DNA from: Bacteroidales bacterium
GTDB lineage: Bacteria > Bacteroidota > Bacteroidia > Bacteroidales > P3
Length of the DNA: 64,000 nt
Assembly (NCBI GenBank): GCA_017647785.1
Contig: JAGCJW010000026.1
Span: forward strand, 1 to 64,000
Direction of reading: 5' to 3'
How positions within the stretch are numbered: the first letter of the stretch is position 1; every line of letters begins with the position of its first letter. The notes beneath the pieces are model-generated. The model did no database searches. It saw only the letters and a list, made by a program, of their open reading frames with translations, and was not told the DNA's origin. Below are positions 1 through 9,138 of this stretch, one piece after another. The position numbers and the translations under genes are program-made.

Positions 1-336
1 AAAGTACTGCTTTTTCTTTTACTACCAAACTTTTTTTAACCTTTTTTTTGGTATCGTTTGTTAAGTCCCTGATTACTAGTAAGATTATTTTTTGAATACT
101 TTGTTTCTTTTTTCGGGAATTTTGAGAAATTTTTCATTTTTTCTAATCCTAAATTATTACAACGCCTTTGGAATACCTCTCCAACAGCGTTGGAATACTT
201 CTCCAACGCTGTTGGAATCTTGTTTTTCTGCGTTTTCTCATAAGGTAATGTTGTTTATTCATCTTATCTTTCTTTAATACTATATTATAATATGTATATT
301 CAGTAGAATTGGGTGTTTAAAATTATGTCTTGGAGT
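1..336. other. Intergenic region with no gene seen before the tRNA promoter
   Basis: No convincing coding sequence is present. The stretch is strongly T-rich on the plus strand. An imperfect inverted repeat (TACCAAA at 23-29, TTTGGTA at 47-53) could be the remains of a terminator of a gene left of the window. The only other recognisable element is the tandem 22-bp repeat block annotated at 155-220. Confidence 0.5.
155..220 (-). repeat. 22-bp palindromic tandem repeat, locus 1 (about 3 units)
   Basis: Read on the minus strand this block has three diverged units of the form CAACGCYGTTGGAGAAGTAT plus two bases, with a period of 22. Each unit has a near-palindromic core (CAACG..CGTTG). The units CCAACAGCGTTGG and CCAACGCTGTTGG are reverse complements of each other. 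The same unit recurs at 22253-22332 in the opposite orientation. There are no spacers, so this is not a CRISPR array. Function unknown. Confidence 0.8.
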
Positions 337-367
337 TTTGGTGGTATTTCTTTTTTTTGTAACTTTG
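337..367 (+). promoter_or_regulatory. Bacteroidota-type promoter for tRNA-Leu and downstream genes
   Basis: A TTTG at 337-340 is followed after 19 bases by TAACTTTG at 360-367, matching the Bacteroidota consensus (-33 TTTG, -7 TAnnTTTG). The tRNA-Leu starts 10 bases after the -7 element. The close spacing suggests that the tRNA and perhaps the following tsaC-like gene are transcribed from it. Confidence 0.7.
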
Positions 368-376
368 CAACGTAAT

Positions 377-460
377 GCCCAGGTGGTGGAATTGGTAGAC
401 ACGCCACTTTGAGGGGGTGGTGTCAGTTTTGACGTGCAAGTTCAAGTCTTGTCCTGGGCA
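377..460 (+). tRNA. tRNA-Leu (anticodon GAG)
   Basis: The acceptor arms GCCCAGG (377-383) and CCTGGGC (453-459) pair perfectly, followed by discriminator A at 460. The anticodon stem CCACT/GGTGG encloses the loop TTGAGGG, giving anticodon GAG (leucine). A long variable arm and an 84-nt length fit a class II tRNA-Leu. CCA is not encoded. The next coding sequence starts only 16 bases downstream. Confidence 0.95.
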
Positions 461-476
461 CTTCATCTTTTGATTT

Positions 477-1094
477 ATGTTTTTTCCTATTTATAATAAT
501 GGTTTTGATGAGAGAATTTTGCGTTCTCTTATTGATGTAATCAAGAATGATGGTGTTGTAATCATTCCTACTGATACTTTTTATGCTTTTGCTTGTGATG
601 TAAATTCTGCAAAAGCAGCAAGAAGGTTAGCTGATTTAAAAGGAAAAAAGCTTGAAAAGTCTGATTTTTCTATTATTTGCTCGAGTATTAGTCAGGTTTC
701 TTCTTATACAAAGCCTATTTCTAATGATTTTTTCAAGCTTTTAAAAAGGAATACCCCTGGTGCTTTCACTTTTGTTTTTGAGGCAAGCAGTTTGGTCCCA
801 AAGATTTTTCAAAACAAAAAGAGGTGTATTGGTATTAGAATACCTGATTGCGAATTTATTTCTGAATTATCAAAAGCCTTGGATAGTCCTTTATTGGTTA
901 GCTCTCTTCCTACTGAGGGAAGGTGTTTTGAGGATTATTCTAATATTGATTTAATTCTTGAGGAATGGGAAGATAAAGTTGATTGTATTGTCGGCGGTAA
1001 TGATGATTTGAATTTTGAACCTTCTACTGTTGTTAGTTGTATTGGTGAAGATATTGAAATTATTCGTGAGGGTTGTGGAGATTTGATATTATGA
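477..1094 (+). CDS. Threonylcarbamoyl-AMP synthase-like protein (TsaC/Sua5/YrdC family)
   Basis: This 205-residue protein spans a single YrdC domain. Family enzymes make threonylcarbamoyl-AMP from threonine, bicarbonate and ATP for the t6A37 modification of ANN-decoding tRNAs. Recognisable motifs are PTDTFYAFACD at residues 31-41 (family PTDTVYGL), a Lys-rich KGKKLEKSD stretch, PGAFTF, GIRIPD and STVV near the C-terminus. The usual TSAN motif reads SSLPTEG, so it is somewhat divergent. It lies 16 bases after tRNA-Leu and its stop overlaps the next start (ATGA). The family is clear. Whether it is the main t6A enzyme or a paralogue cannot be told here. Confidence 0.85.
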   Translation: MFFPIYNNGFDERILRSLIDVIKNDGVVIIPTDTFYAFACDVNSAKAARRLADLKGKKLEKSDFSIICSSISQVSSYTKPISNDFFKLLKRNTPGAFTFVFEASSLVPKIFQNKKRCIGIRIPDCEFISELSKALDSPLLVSSLPTEGRCFEDYSNIDLILEEWEDKVDCIVGGNDDLNFEPSTVVSCIGEDIEIIREGCGDLIL

Positions 1095-2431
1095 GATGCT
1101 TGATTTGCTTTCTAATTTGTTGCTGTCTTTCTGTTATATCTTCTGCCCAAAAGGTTTTTTATTCTGAAGATATAGTGCAATCCAAAATGGATTCTGCAAA
1201 ATTTTCCGATGCTATCTTTTATATTGAGAGTTTAGAGAAAGTAGATTTGGATAGTGCATTGGCATTATATCCAAAGAAGGCTTTTTGTTATTATTATATA
1301 GGAAAACATACTGAAGCAAAGAAATGTTTGTCAATTATTGAAAACGAGATTTTAGAGACAGATAAAACTGAATTATTGAAGCTGTTTTACATGATTGATG
1401 ACAAAAATAATGCAGAAGATGTTTGTGATGAGTTATCTATTCTTTTAGATAAGGGGGAAGATGATTTTTTTGAATTGATTACCATTATTAACAAAAAGGA
1501 TTTAAAGAAATTTGCAAGCTATATTGATATTTTTACCTCTTCTTTAGAGGAAGAAGACAGAGGTATTTTCTATAAAATAGCGTCATTCTTTTATTTTAAA
1601 GCTGATGATAGAACAAACGCGTATAATAAATTAAGTGCTTTTATTGACAAAGAGCCAACTGCTTTAAGTTCTTATTTGATGGGATTGATTAAAAGTGAGC
1701 AACACGAATACTTATCTGCCGTTTCGTATTTCAATCAAGCTGAAGATTTAGGTTTGAAATCTGCAGATTTATTTAAGGAAAGAGCTAAAGCAAAGGGGTT
1801 TGAAAAGGATTTTTTTAGTGCTATTGAGGATTTGAATATAGCTTTACAAAAAGATGTAAAAGCTGAATATTATTTTTTACGAGGTGTTTGTTTGAATTAT
1901 GTTTTGCAGTATAACGATGCCTTATACGATTTGAATACTGCAATTGAAATGTGCGACACTATTGCTGATTATTATAACTATAGAGGGATTGTTTATATTA
2001 ACTTAGAGAAGTATGCAGATGCTCTTTTTGAGTTTCAAACAGCACTTAAGATGAATCCTAATGCAGATTTTATTCATAATAATATCGGTTTAGCTTATGA
2101 AAAGAACGGCTTTTTAAATAAGGCCATTGAACATTATAAGATTTCTATTAGAAAAGTTCCTTACTATAGTGATTCTTATTTCAACTTAGGAAGGATTAAT
2201 TATGAACAAGGCAAGTATAGAGCTGCTGTTAGATATTTAGAAGAAGCATATATTTTAAATCCTAATTTTGGTGATATTACTCATATTTTAGGATTATGCT
2301 ATGTTGCTTTGAAGGATAAAGAAAAAGCCTGCAGCTATCTTCAAATTGCGATAGATGCAGGCTGTGAACCTGCTGTAAGTTCTCAATCGGAACATTGTAA
2401 ATCAGACGAGCAGGTTGATGATATTGAATAA
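1091..2431 (+). CDS. Secreted tetratricopeptide-repeat protein
   Basis: The start at 1091 is preferred over 1073. It overlaps the stop of the upstream gene as ATGA and puts a signal peptide (MRCLICFLICCCLSVISSAQ) at the very N-terminus. The mature protein of about 425 residues is mostly alpha-helical, with TPR units clear in the second half, where motifs such as YNYRGIVYINLEKYADALFE and the FNLGRINYEQGKYRAAVRYL type recur every 34 residues. TPR proteins are usually scaffolds for protein complexes in the periplasm or at the outer membrane. No enzyme domain is visible. Translational coupling with the tsaC-like gene indicates co-expression, not necessarily a shared function. Confidence 0.8.
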   Translation: MRCLICFLICCCLSVISSAQKVFYSEDIVQSKMDSAKFSDAIFYIESLEKVDLDSALALYPKKAFCYYYIGKHTEAKKCLSIIENEILETDKTELLKLFYMIDDKNNAEDVCDELSILLDKGEDDFFELITIINKKDLKKFASYIDIFTSSLEEEDRGIFYKIASFFYFKADDRTNAYNKLSAFIDKEPTALSSYLMGLIKSEQHEYLSAVSYFNQAEDLGLKSADLFKERAKAKGFEKDFFSAIEDLNIALQKDVKAEYYFLRGVCLNYVLQYNDALYDLNTAIEMCDTIADYYNYRGIVYINLEKYADALFEFQTALKMNPNADFIHNNIGLAYEKNGFLNKAIEHYKISIRKVPYYSDSYFNLGRINYEQGKYRAAVRYLEEAYILNPNFGDITHILGLCYVALKDKEKACSYLQIAIDAGCEPAVSSQSEHCKSDEQVDDIE

Positions 2432-2434
2432 ATA

Positions 2435-2902
2435 TTATTCGTGATTATGCTCATGATTGTGGTCATGTCCGCAATCGTGATGATGATCATGTCCACAACC
2501 ACTTGAATGTTCGTGATTATGATTATGATTGTGTCCACAATTTGATTCTATTCCTCTTGCAGTATTTTTGCAACAACCTGGCAATTTAGCTACTGCTCTT
2601 TCGTTTGCTTTGAAGTTTGGTGTTTCAAATCCTGCTTTTGCTAAAGCCTTTTCTATTTTCTCTTGACTTGTTTTCTTTGTTTTGAATGTTACAAGAACTG
2701 ATTTTGTTATTGGATTTAATTGAAAACTCTCAACCCCTTTTTCGTAAGCCAATGTTTTTTCAATCAAAGCATCTGATTCAGAACAGCAGTATTTTGGTAA
2801 AGATATTTGAACTGTTTGTTCTGTTGCTTGATTTTGTTCTTGTGCATATCCAAATGTTAATGCAATAATTGCCAATACGGCTGATAAGAAAATCTTCTTC
2901 AT
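2435..2902 (-). CDS. Periplasmic HMA-like metal-binding protein with His-rich tail
   Basis: This 155-residue protein has a signal peptide (residues 1-20) and a heavy-metal-associated-like ferredoxin fold (about 30-105) with a Cys pair (C39-C40). A further Cys pair (PGCCKN) follows, and the C-terminal tail of about 35 residues is almost entirely His, Asp, Glu, Asn, Gly and Cys, with about 14 histidines. Such tails bind Zn, Ni, Co or Cu. The gene lies 19 bases downstream of a TonB-dependent receptor and is probably cotranscribed. Periplasmic capture or buffering of a metal imported by the receptor is inferred; the metal is not identifiable. Confidence 0.8.
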   Translation of the reverse strand: MKKIFLSAVLAIIALTFGYAQEQNQATEQTVQISLPKYCCSESDALIEKTLAYEKGVESFQLNPITKSVLVTFKTKKTSQEKIEKALAKAGFETPNFKANERAVAKLPGCCKNTARGIESNCGHNHNHNHEHSSGCGHDHHHDCGHDHNHEHNHE

Positions 2903-2921
2903 ACTTGTTTTATTCTTTTAA

Positions 2922-5180
2922 TTATTTAATATTCCAACGTAAACCTGCGTAAATCAATCTTCCCATTACAGGTGCATATACCACAGAAGCATCAAATTTT
3001 CTTGTAAATATATCATCAACGCCTATAACAGGCACTTCTTGTGTGTGGTTAGTGATGTTTTCAACTCCTACATATATATCTAAACTCTTGAACTTTCTTG
3101 TGATTTGTCCTAACATATAGATATATGGGTCTGCATATCCTTGTTTCTCTCCTACGTTTAGAGGTATTCTTTGTTTGCCATTGAATTGTGTTGTAAGGTC
3201 AAACATCCATTTATCATACTTTGTCTTGTAAGACAGCACTACTAATCCTTTCCATTTTGCAACGTATGGTTTTTCCATCAATTTTCCGTAATATGTAGTC
3301 ATCACATCGTTGTATCTTCCTGCCAATGTAATATTAAATCCTTTAAAAGCCTCTACATTAACATCTAATTGTGCTGCATTAGAGTAGCTCTTTCCATCAA
3401 GATTGTAAAAATGCACTTGATTAGCATCTTGATCTAAGTCCATTACAACTTGGTTTACAAAGTTTGTGTGATAGTAATCTAAAGCTATTGACATTTCTCT
3501 GTCGTCTGAAAGTGGCAATGAATATGATAGATTTACTCCTGCATTATATGCTTCTTCCATATCTAAGGCTTCTTCTATGATTATATCTCTTGAAGATGCT
3601 AATATACCGAAGTTATCTGCTATTAGATTTGCAGAACGGAAGCCTTTACCTGCTGCTCCTCTAAAAATCAAATCTTCTGTTATCTTCCAACGAAAATGAA
3701 GTCTTGGTGTAATTATGTGTTTTGAATATGCAGTGTTGTAATCGTAACGAAGACCTGCTGTTGCTACAAATATTTTGTCATAAATAAAGTTAAATTGTCC
3801 AAATACTCCCGGTACGATTTCTTCTTTCATGAAATTGGTACGCAAATCACCTGTTTGGTTAGCTGTATTGAAAGCAATAGCTTCTAGATATGGCATAGAG
3901 TAAAGATTTTCTTGCACATCAGTATAACGGAAACTTGCTCCAAAGTCCACATTGTGTCCTCCACGAACCATCGTATTTACAAGAGCATTTGCATATACGT
4001 CAGTTTCTACTCCTTCGTAATTTGTAAGTCCATAATATGCATCTTGTTTAAAGTATGTTGCAGAAAGTTGTGTTCCGAATGAAGAAGTATTTCCAAGAGG
4101 TGCTCCATTCTTTGTAAAGAAGTGTACTCTATCAACCGTTCCTCCTAATCCGTAAATAGAATCACTTCCTCTCATATCTTCTGTAAATGCTATTTGTCCT
4201 CCTAAACGTTCTTCACGAGTGTAATTGATTAAAGTTTGACTACATAGTCCATCATGAACTTCATAATTCCAACGATTAGCAACATTAATTTGTGTTTGAG
4301 ATGGATAATCTCTAAATCCATCACCTTGTCCTGCTTTTCCAAGGTGGTCAAAGGTTTTAAAATTATTATACGTTCCGTAAACAAATATTCCTGTTGCTAA
4401 ATTATCATTTATAATGTGGTTGGCTTTTACATTAAACTCTGTTTTCAATTCGTTATTCAAATAAGCATTGAAAGAAAACAAGTCAGCCTTGTGTGGCTTA
4501 TCATATTCTAAATCTATGATTCCTGTTATTGTTTCATAACCATGCTTTACTGTTGCAACACCTTTACTAATTGAAATACTTTCCATCCAATTTCCTGGAA
4601 CGTATGAAAGGCCAAATGGAGCAGATAAGCCTCTTAAAAATGGCATATTTTCTAGTAATATTTGAGAATAAACACCTGTTAATCCCAATAATTGAATTTG
4701 TTTACTTCCTGACACTGCATCTGAATAACCTACATCAACAGACGCAGAGTTTTCAAAACTTTCTCCAAGATTACAGCAAGCTAAATGTTTCAGACCTTCT
4801 CCTGAAATTACTTCCTTACTTTCTAATGTTGTTTTTGATAAGAAAGAGCTTTTCATTCTTTCTCTTACTTCAAAGGTTGAAAGTATGGTTCCTGTTTGAG
4901 AAAGATATACTTTTAGATTAGTAATATCCTTTACTTCTATCGTATCATTTGCATAACCTGTGTAGCTGAATACCAATTTTGTTTGTTCAGCTTTCTTTTT
5001 CTCTATAGTAAATTTACCTTCTATATCCGAGATAGAACCACCTCCACCTCTTAACCAATAGATATTAGCTGAAGGTAATGTTTCCTTCGTTTCTTTATCA
5101 TATACCACTCCTGTTATCTTTTGTGACATTGCACTTAACGATAAACTTGATAGAATGAATAAAAATAAAATTTTCTTCAT
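2922..5180 (-). CDS. TonB-dependent outer-membrane receptor, probably metal-related
   Basis: 752 residues: a signal peptide (1-19, ending SAMSQ), a carboxypeptidase-D-regulatory-like beta-sandwich (about 21-92, starting KITGVVYDKETKETLPSANI), a plug domain (about 110-225) and a 22-strand-type beta-barrel ending in GLRWNIK. It is a TonB-dependent transporter of the single-polypeptide type rather than a SusC with SusD, since no SusD follows. Instead a His-rich HMA-like protein is encoded 19 bases downstream. That pairing suggests uptake of a transition metal or metal chelate across the outer membrane. Substrate is an inference from context only. Confidence 0.9.
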   Translation of the reverse strand: MKKILFLFILSSLSLSAMSQKITGVVYDKETKETLPSANIYWLRGGGGSISDIEGKFTIEKKKAEQTKLVFSYTGYANDTIEVKDITNLKVYLSQTGTILSTFEVRERMKSSFLSKTTLESKEVISGEGLKHLACCNLGESFENSASVDVGYSDAVSGSKQIQLLGLTGVYSQILLENMPFLRGLSAPFGLSYVPGNWMESISISKGVATVKHGYETITGIIDLEYDKPHKADLFSFNAYLNNELKTEFNVKANHIINDNLATGIFVYGTYNNFKTFDHLGKAGQGDGFRDYPSQTQINVANRWNYEVHDGLCSQTLINYTREERLGGQIAFTEDMRGSDSIYGLGGTVDRVHFFTKNGAPLGNTSSFGTQLSATYFKQDAYYGLTNYEGVETDVYANALVNTMVRGGHNVDFGASFRYTDVQENLYSMPYLEAIAFNTANQTGDLRTNFMKEEIVPGVFGQFNFIYDKIFVATAGLRYDYNTAYSKHIITPRLHFRWKITEDLIFRGAAGKGFRSANLIADNFGILASSRDIIIEEALDMEEAYNAGVNLSYSLPLSDDREMSIALDYYHTNFVNQVVMDLDQDANQVHFYNLDGKSYSNAAQLDVNVEAFKGFNITLAGRYNDVMTTYYGKLMEKPYVAKWKGLVVLSYKTKYDKWMFDLTTQFNGKQRIPLNVGEKQGYADPYIYMLGQITRKFKSLDIYVGVENITNHTQEVPVIGVDDIFTRKFDASVVYAPVMGRLIYAGLRWNIK

Positions 5181-5229
5181 AAGTTCTTTTTTTTTCTTAA
5201 ATAGACATTCTTTTTGATAAAACCTTACA

Positions 5230-6204
5230 CTAGTATAGTCTTTTTTCTTTGTTGAAATTATAATGATTGATGTCTATTTCATTTTTCTTCTTTGCATTAC
5301 GAGGTGTTAAGTTATCTACTTTTCTCCATTTACCTCTTTCAAATTTCAAACCAACAACCTTACCTGATGGAACGTTAAGATGGTTTGTCACTCCTAATCC
5401 ATCATACATTGGCTCTAATTCTTCATAGATTATCATCCAATCTTTTTCTATTTTCTGCTCTTCTGTCTCAAATGGTTTATTTTTTTTCAATCCCTTTTGC
5501 TTTGCTTTCTTAACACCTCCTTCTGTATAATATTGATTTTCCCACTTAAGATTAAAAGAAGCTGTCGGAGCATATTCAAAGATTATTCGTTTTAATTGTT
5601 TTTCCTTATAAAAAACTGAAGCTCCAAAGTTTGGCCTTCCAGAGTTTCTTTTAAATGTTACGGGTTCTATTATTTTGCGTTTTGAGTAAATATCCTTTCC
5701 ATCCCAACCTAACAAAGTATAATAAGTTATATTTTCATTTTTCGTAGTTATTAGCTCATAATAAACAGCACCAAACCAAGATGAATCTGTCAATTTAGCT
5801 TCGCTTGGAGAAAAGACATCATCACTTCTATCATATAATCTGTAAATCTCATATTCTTCTGTGTTTTCATTTCGTGATTGTATGATTCCAAAATTGTCAT
5901 ACGTACCTTCATTAGAAAAGATTGCCCAAGTAAATATCTTAAATCTCTTGTCATCTGATGTAAGAATATTGATTTTGTCTAATTTAGAGAAAGGGTAATC
6001 AAAACTATTTTGATACTCTAAAACATTATCTAATACATTGATAAATTTTTCATTTGCATTAAATCTTTCGTTATCCTCTTTTGATGTAAACATCTCATTC
6101 ATTAAGGCAGATAACTCTTGTTCTGCATTTTGTAACATTATGTTTTGTGAATACAACTCTCCCACAAAAACAAATGTAATTATAAGTATTATTATTTTTT
6201 TCAT
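5230..6204 (-). CDS. Secreted protein of unknown function (324 aa)
   Basis: The N-terminus (MKKIIILIITFVFVGELYSQ) is a signal peptide. The mature part, about 300 residues, is rich in aromatic and charged residues and has no membrane segment, lipobox or sorting domain. I do not recognise a characterised domain. A Lys-rich stretch (residues about 230-250) precedes the C-terminal part. The gene lies 49 bases upstream of the TonB receptor on the same strand and 17 bases after priA, so cotranscription in either direction of the cluster is possible. Periplasmic location is inferred. Confidence 0.7.
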   Translation of the reverse strand: MKKIIILIITFVFVGELYSQNIMLQNAEQELSALMNEMFTSKEDNERFNANEKFINVLDNVLEYQNSFDYPFSKLDKINILTSDDKRFKIFTWAIFSNEGTYDNFGIIQSRNENTEEYEIYRLYDRSDDVFSPSEAKLTDSSWFGAVYYELITTKNENITYYTLLGWDGKDIYSKRKIIEPVTFKRNSGRPNFGASVFYKEKQLKRIIFEYAPTASFNLKWENQYYTEGGVKKAKQKGLKKNKPFETEEQKIEKDWMIIYEELEPMYDGLGVTNHLNVPSGKVVGLKFERGKWRKVDNLTPRNAKKKNEIDINHYNFNKEKRLY

Positions 6205-6221
6205 AGTGCAAAATTATAAAT

Positions 6222-8687
6222 TTATATCGGATCAACATCCATTATTATTCTTATTTTCTTATACTCTTGCTTACTTAAGATTTCCTCATTAAGTTGCATT
6301 ATTGCCTTTTTGGCTTGTGAATATGATATATTCTTTTCTAATTTTAATATAAATTGTTTTTGATATCTTCCTTTAATTCTAAAAATTGGAGGATACTCTG
6401 GTCCTAAAATTCTTTGTCCGAATATTTGTCTTATCTTTTGAGAATATTCTTCACAAACCTCATCTAACAAATCTTTTTCTAAAGATTGAAATAATATTTT
6501 AGTCAAATATACAAATGGAGGATATGAGAATATTTTTCTTTCCACTATTTGATTTCTATACATAGAAGAATAGTCGTAATTCAACACCTCTTTAAATATT
6601 TGATGATATGGATTGAATGTTTGGATAACAACTTTCCCTCTTGTATTCAAACGCCCCGCTCTTCCCGCTACTTGAGTTAGCAAATCAAATGTATGTTCAT
6701 ATGCTCTAAAATCAGGATAAAACAACATTGCATCCGAATCCATCACACCAACTAAACCTACATTTGAAAAATCTAATCCTTTTGTTATTATCTGTGTCCC
6801 ACAGAGTATATCTATATTTCCTTTCTCGAAATTTTGAAGTATTTCTAAATAATCATTCTTTTTGCGTGTCGTATCTAAATCCATACGTTGTACTCTCGCT
6901 CCTGGAAAATATTTTAATGTTTCTTCCTCTATTTTTTCGCTTCCACTACCCGATTGTATTAAACTATGGCTATGACATTCCGGACACTCGTTTATTAATG
7001 GTATATTTAATGCGCAATAGTGACAATTCAAAGAATTCAAATGTTTATGATAGGTCAAAGACACATCACAATTAGGACATTTTGCCACCCATCCACAAAC
7101 ATCACACCTTATGTTTGATGCATAACCTCTTAAATTCTTAAAAAGTATTATTTGTTTATGATTTTTTAATGCCTGATGTATGTTTTCATATAGCAAAGAT
7201 GAGAATATAGAGTAATTAGTTTTATTCATATACTCCTCTTTCATATTTGCAATTTGTATTTCTGGCATTGGAGTATTCATATATCGTTCAAATAAAGGAA
7301 CGTACGCGTATTTCTCTGTTTGAGTATTAAAATAGGTTTCTACAGAAGGTGTTGCTGAGCCTAAAACTACTTTAGATTTATGAATAGTTGCAAGATATAT
7401 TGCAGCATCTCTTGCATTATATCGTGGTGCTGGCTCTCTTTGCTTAAAACCACTGTCATGTTCTTCATCTACAATTATCAAGCCCAAGTCATCAAAAGGC
7501 AAGAAGATGGAAGCTCTTGAACCTATTATGATTTGATACCTCTTTTCCTTATCCTCTTCTTTGACTTTATTCCATATTTCCACTCTTTCCTCTCTTGAAA
7601 AGCGAGAATGATAGATACCTATTTTATCGCCAAAATACTTTTCTAATCGAGTTAATAATTGTATGCTTAATGCTATTTCAGGTAAAAGATAAAGCACTTG
7701 CTTACCTTGTGAAATAACATTTTCTATTAATTTGATATATATTTCAGTTTTTCCACTTCCTGTTACACCATGAAGAAGTGTAACATTGTTAGTTAACCAA
7801 GATTGTATAATTGAGTCATAGGCTGTTTTTTGACTTAGAGTTAATTTTATATTTTCAAGATTCAGTTCACTGTTTCTTGATTTTAATCTTGTAAAAGCAA
7901 GATATTTTATTTCAAAAACTTGTTTTTTTATTAGTGTTTGTAAAGAATTCTTATTGCATTTGTCTTGAAATGATGATTTTTCTACAATTCCTTTACCTTG
8001 AGATTCAGATAAGAATAGTAAAAATGTTTGTAATTGTCCTTCTGTTCTTTTATTCTCGCTTAGACTTTGTATTAACTCTGCTTTATTTTCAGGCAATTCA
8101 TATTGTTTATTCAAAACAATATAATCTTGCAATTTAGGTTTATACCTTTCTTCTAATTGTTCATCTATTGCCAAAATCTTACTATTAATCATTTTATTAA
8201 GTTCTGGCAATATTCCTTTCTCCGATAGACGGCTACTCAATTCATCTATTGATATATTAACTCTTTCATCAACTATCTTTAAAATTTCTAATTGTTTTTC
8301 TGAAAGATTATCTACTTCAGCTGTAAATTCAGGAGAGATTATTATCTTACTTTCACTTCTCAATCGTAATAAAGCTGGCATTGCAGCTGTTATAACATCT
8401 CCAATATAGCACATATAATAAGACGCTATCCATTCATAAAAGGATATCGTCTTTATTGAGATGATAGGTTCACTATCTATTATTTCTAAAATATATTTTA
8501 CTGATGAAGCAGCAGGAACCCTTTCGTGTATTTCACTTACAATGCCACTATAGATTTTTTTCTTGCCAAATTGAACAGCAACCCTTACTCCCACCTTTAC
8601 TTTATCGTATAACTCAAGAGGTATACGATAAGTGTAACTATCTGGCAAGTGTAAGGGAAGTAAAACTTGACAAAATAAAGTTTGCAT
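6222..8687 (-). CDS. priA: Primosomal protein N' (PriA helicase)
   Basis: 821 residues, normal for PriA, the SF2 3'-5' DNA helicase that reloads the replisome at stalled forks. Visible features are an N-terminal DNA-binding domain, Walker A GVTGSGKT (about residue 305), the DEEH box in IIVDEEHD, a zinc-binding insert with eight cysteines (CDVCGW, CPNC, CHYC, CPEC spacing) near residues 530-575, and helicase motif VI QVAGRAGR. It starts 6 bases after the stop of the upstream META-domain lipoprotein gene, so it is part of a minus-strand operon. Confidence 0.97.
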   Translation of the reverse strand: MQTLFCQVLLPLHLPDSYTYRIPLELYDKVKVGVRVAVQFGKKKIYSGIVSEIHERVPAASSVKYILEIIDSEPIISIKTISFYEWIASYYMCYIGDVITAAMPALLRLRSESKIIISPEFTAEVDNLSEKQLEILKIVDERVNISIDELSSRLSEKGILPELNKMINSKILAIDEQLEERYKPKLQDYIVLNKQYELPENKAELIQSLSENKRTEGQLQTFLLFLSESQGKGIVEKSSFQDKCNKNSLQTLIKKQVFEIKYLAFTRLKSRNSELNLENIKLTLSQKTAYDSIIQSWLTNNVTLLHGVTGSGKTEIYIKLIENVISQGKQVLYLLPEIALSIQLLTRLEKYFGDKIGIYHSRFSREERVEIWNKVKEEDKEKRYQIIIGSRASIFLPFDDLGLIIVDEEHDSGFKQREPAPRYNARDAAIYLATIHKSKVVLGSATPSVETYFNTQTEKYAYVPLFERYMNTPMPEIQIANMKEEYMNKTNYSIFSSLLYENIHQALKNHKQIILFKNLRGYASNIRCDVCGWVAKCPNCDVSLTYHKHLNSLNCHYCALNIPLINECPECHSHSLIQSGSGSEKIEEETLKYFPGARVQRMDLDTTRKKNDYLEILQNFEKGNIDILCGTQIITKGLDFSNVGLVGVMDSDAMLFYPDFRAYEHTFDLLTQVAGRAGRLNTRGKVVIQTFNPYHQIFKEVLNYDYSSMYRNQIVERKIFSYPPFVYLTKILFQSLEKDLLDEVCEEYSQKIRQIFGQRILGPEYPPIFRIKGRYQKQFILKLEKNISYSQAKKAIMQLNEEILSKQEYKKIRIIMDVDPI

Positions 8688-8693
8688 CTTGAA

Positions 8694-9131
8694 TTATTGA
8701 ACAAATACCAATAGAACTTTTTCGTCTTTTCTTAAATGCAACTCACCGTCTTCTGTTATATGGAAATTATTTACCTTTTCAAGTTGAGTAAGATAACGTC
8801 TTTCTAATTCCATTGTTTGATTTGGACACATCATTGCAGTAGAAGCAATATCCTTAAAGGTAAGTACTCCTTTTCTATATATAAACTTACCAAAATATCT
8901 ATTGCAAGCAGAAAAGCCACTAACATTTTCTGGTTCAGAAGTCATCAATAGTGTAATTGTTTCTCTTTCTTCATCATATTTCATTACTTTATTACCTATT
9001 TGTTTCAACTTCCATTCTACGCCAAATACGGTTTGAGATTCTTGTTGTTCCATATTTTGCTGTTTATTTTTAAATACAGAACAAGACGTAAGACATGTAG
9101 CTATCATTAACAATGTCAGTATTCTTTTCAT
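8694..9131 (-). CDS. META-domain lipoprotein (HslJ-like)
   Basis: 145 residues with a lipoprotein signal ending in LTSC (lipidated Cys17), followed by a Gln-rich linker and one META domain (about 38-145). Family hallmarks are the opening W-x-L, the FSACNRYFGKF motif and the later TAMMCPNQTMELE motif, closely resembling E. coli HslJ. META lipoproteins are periplasmic envelope proteins, some linked to stress or novobiocin tolerance. The exact role here is unknown. It is encoded 7 bases downstream of meaB and 6 bases upstream of priA. Confidence 0.85.
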   Translation of the reverse strand: MKRILTLLMIATCLTSCSVFKNKQQNMEQQESQTVFGVEWKLKQIGNKVMKYDEERETITLLMTSEPENVSGFSACNRYFGKFIYRKGVLTFKDIASTAMMCPNQTMELERRYLTQLEKVNNFHITEDGELHLRKDEKVLLVFVQ

Positions 9132-9138
9132 CTTATAA

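Noticed and set aside
92..277. 61-codon open frame on the plus strand
   Set aside because: It runs through the 22-bp repeat block, has no family resemblance or plausible ribosome-binding context, and its composition is that of the surrounding T-rich intergenic DNA.
6209..6216. TAATTTTG promoter element upstream of the 324-aa secreted protein
   Set aside because: It lies only 5 bases from the start codon, which would require a leaderless transcript, and no -33 element is visible. Probably chance.
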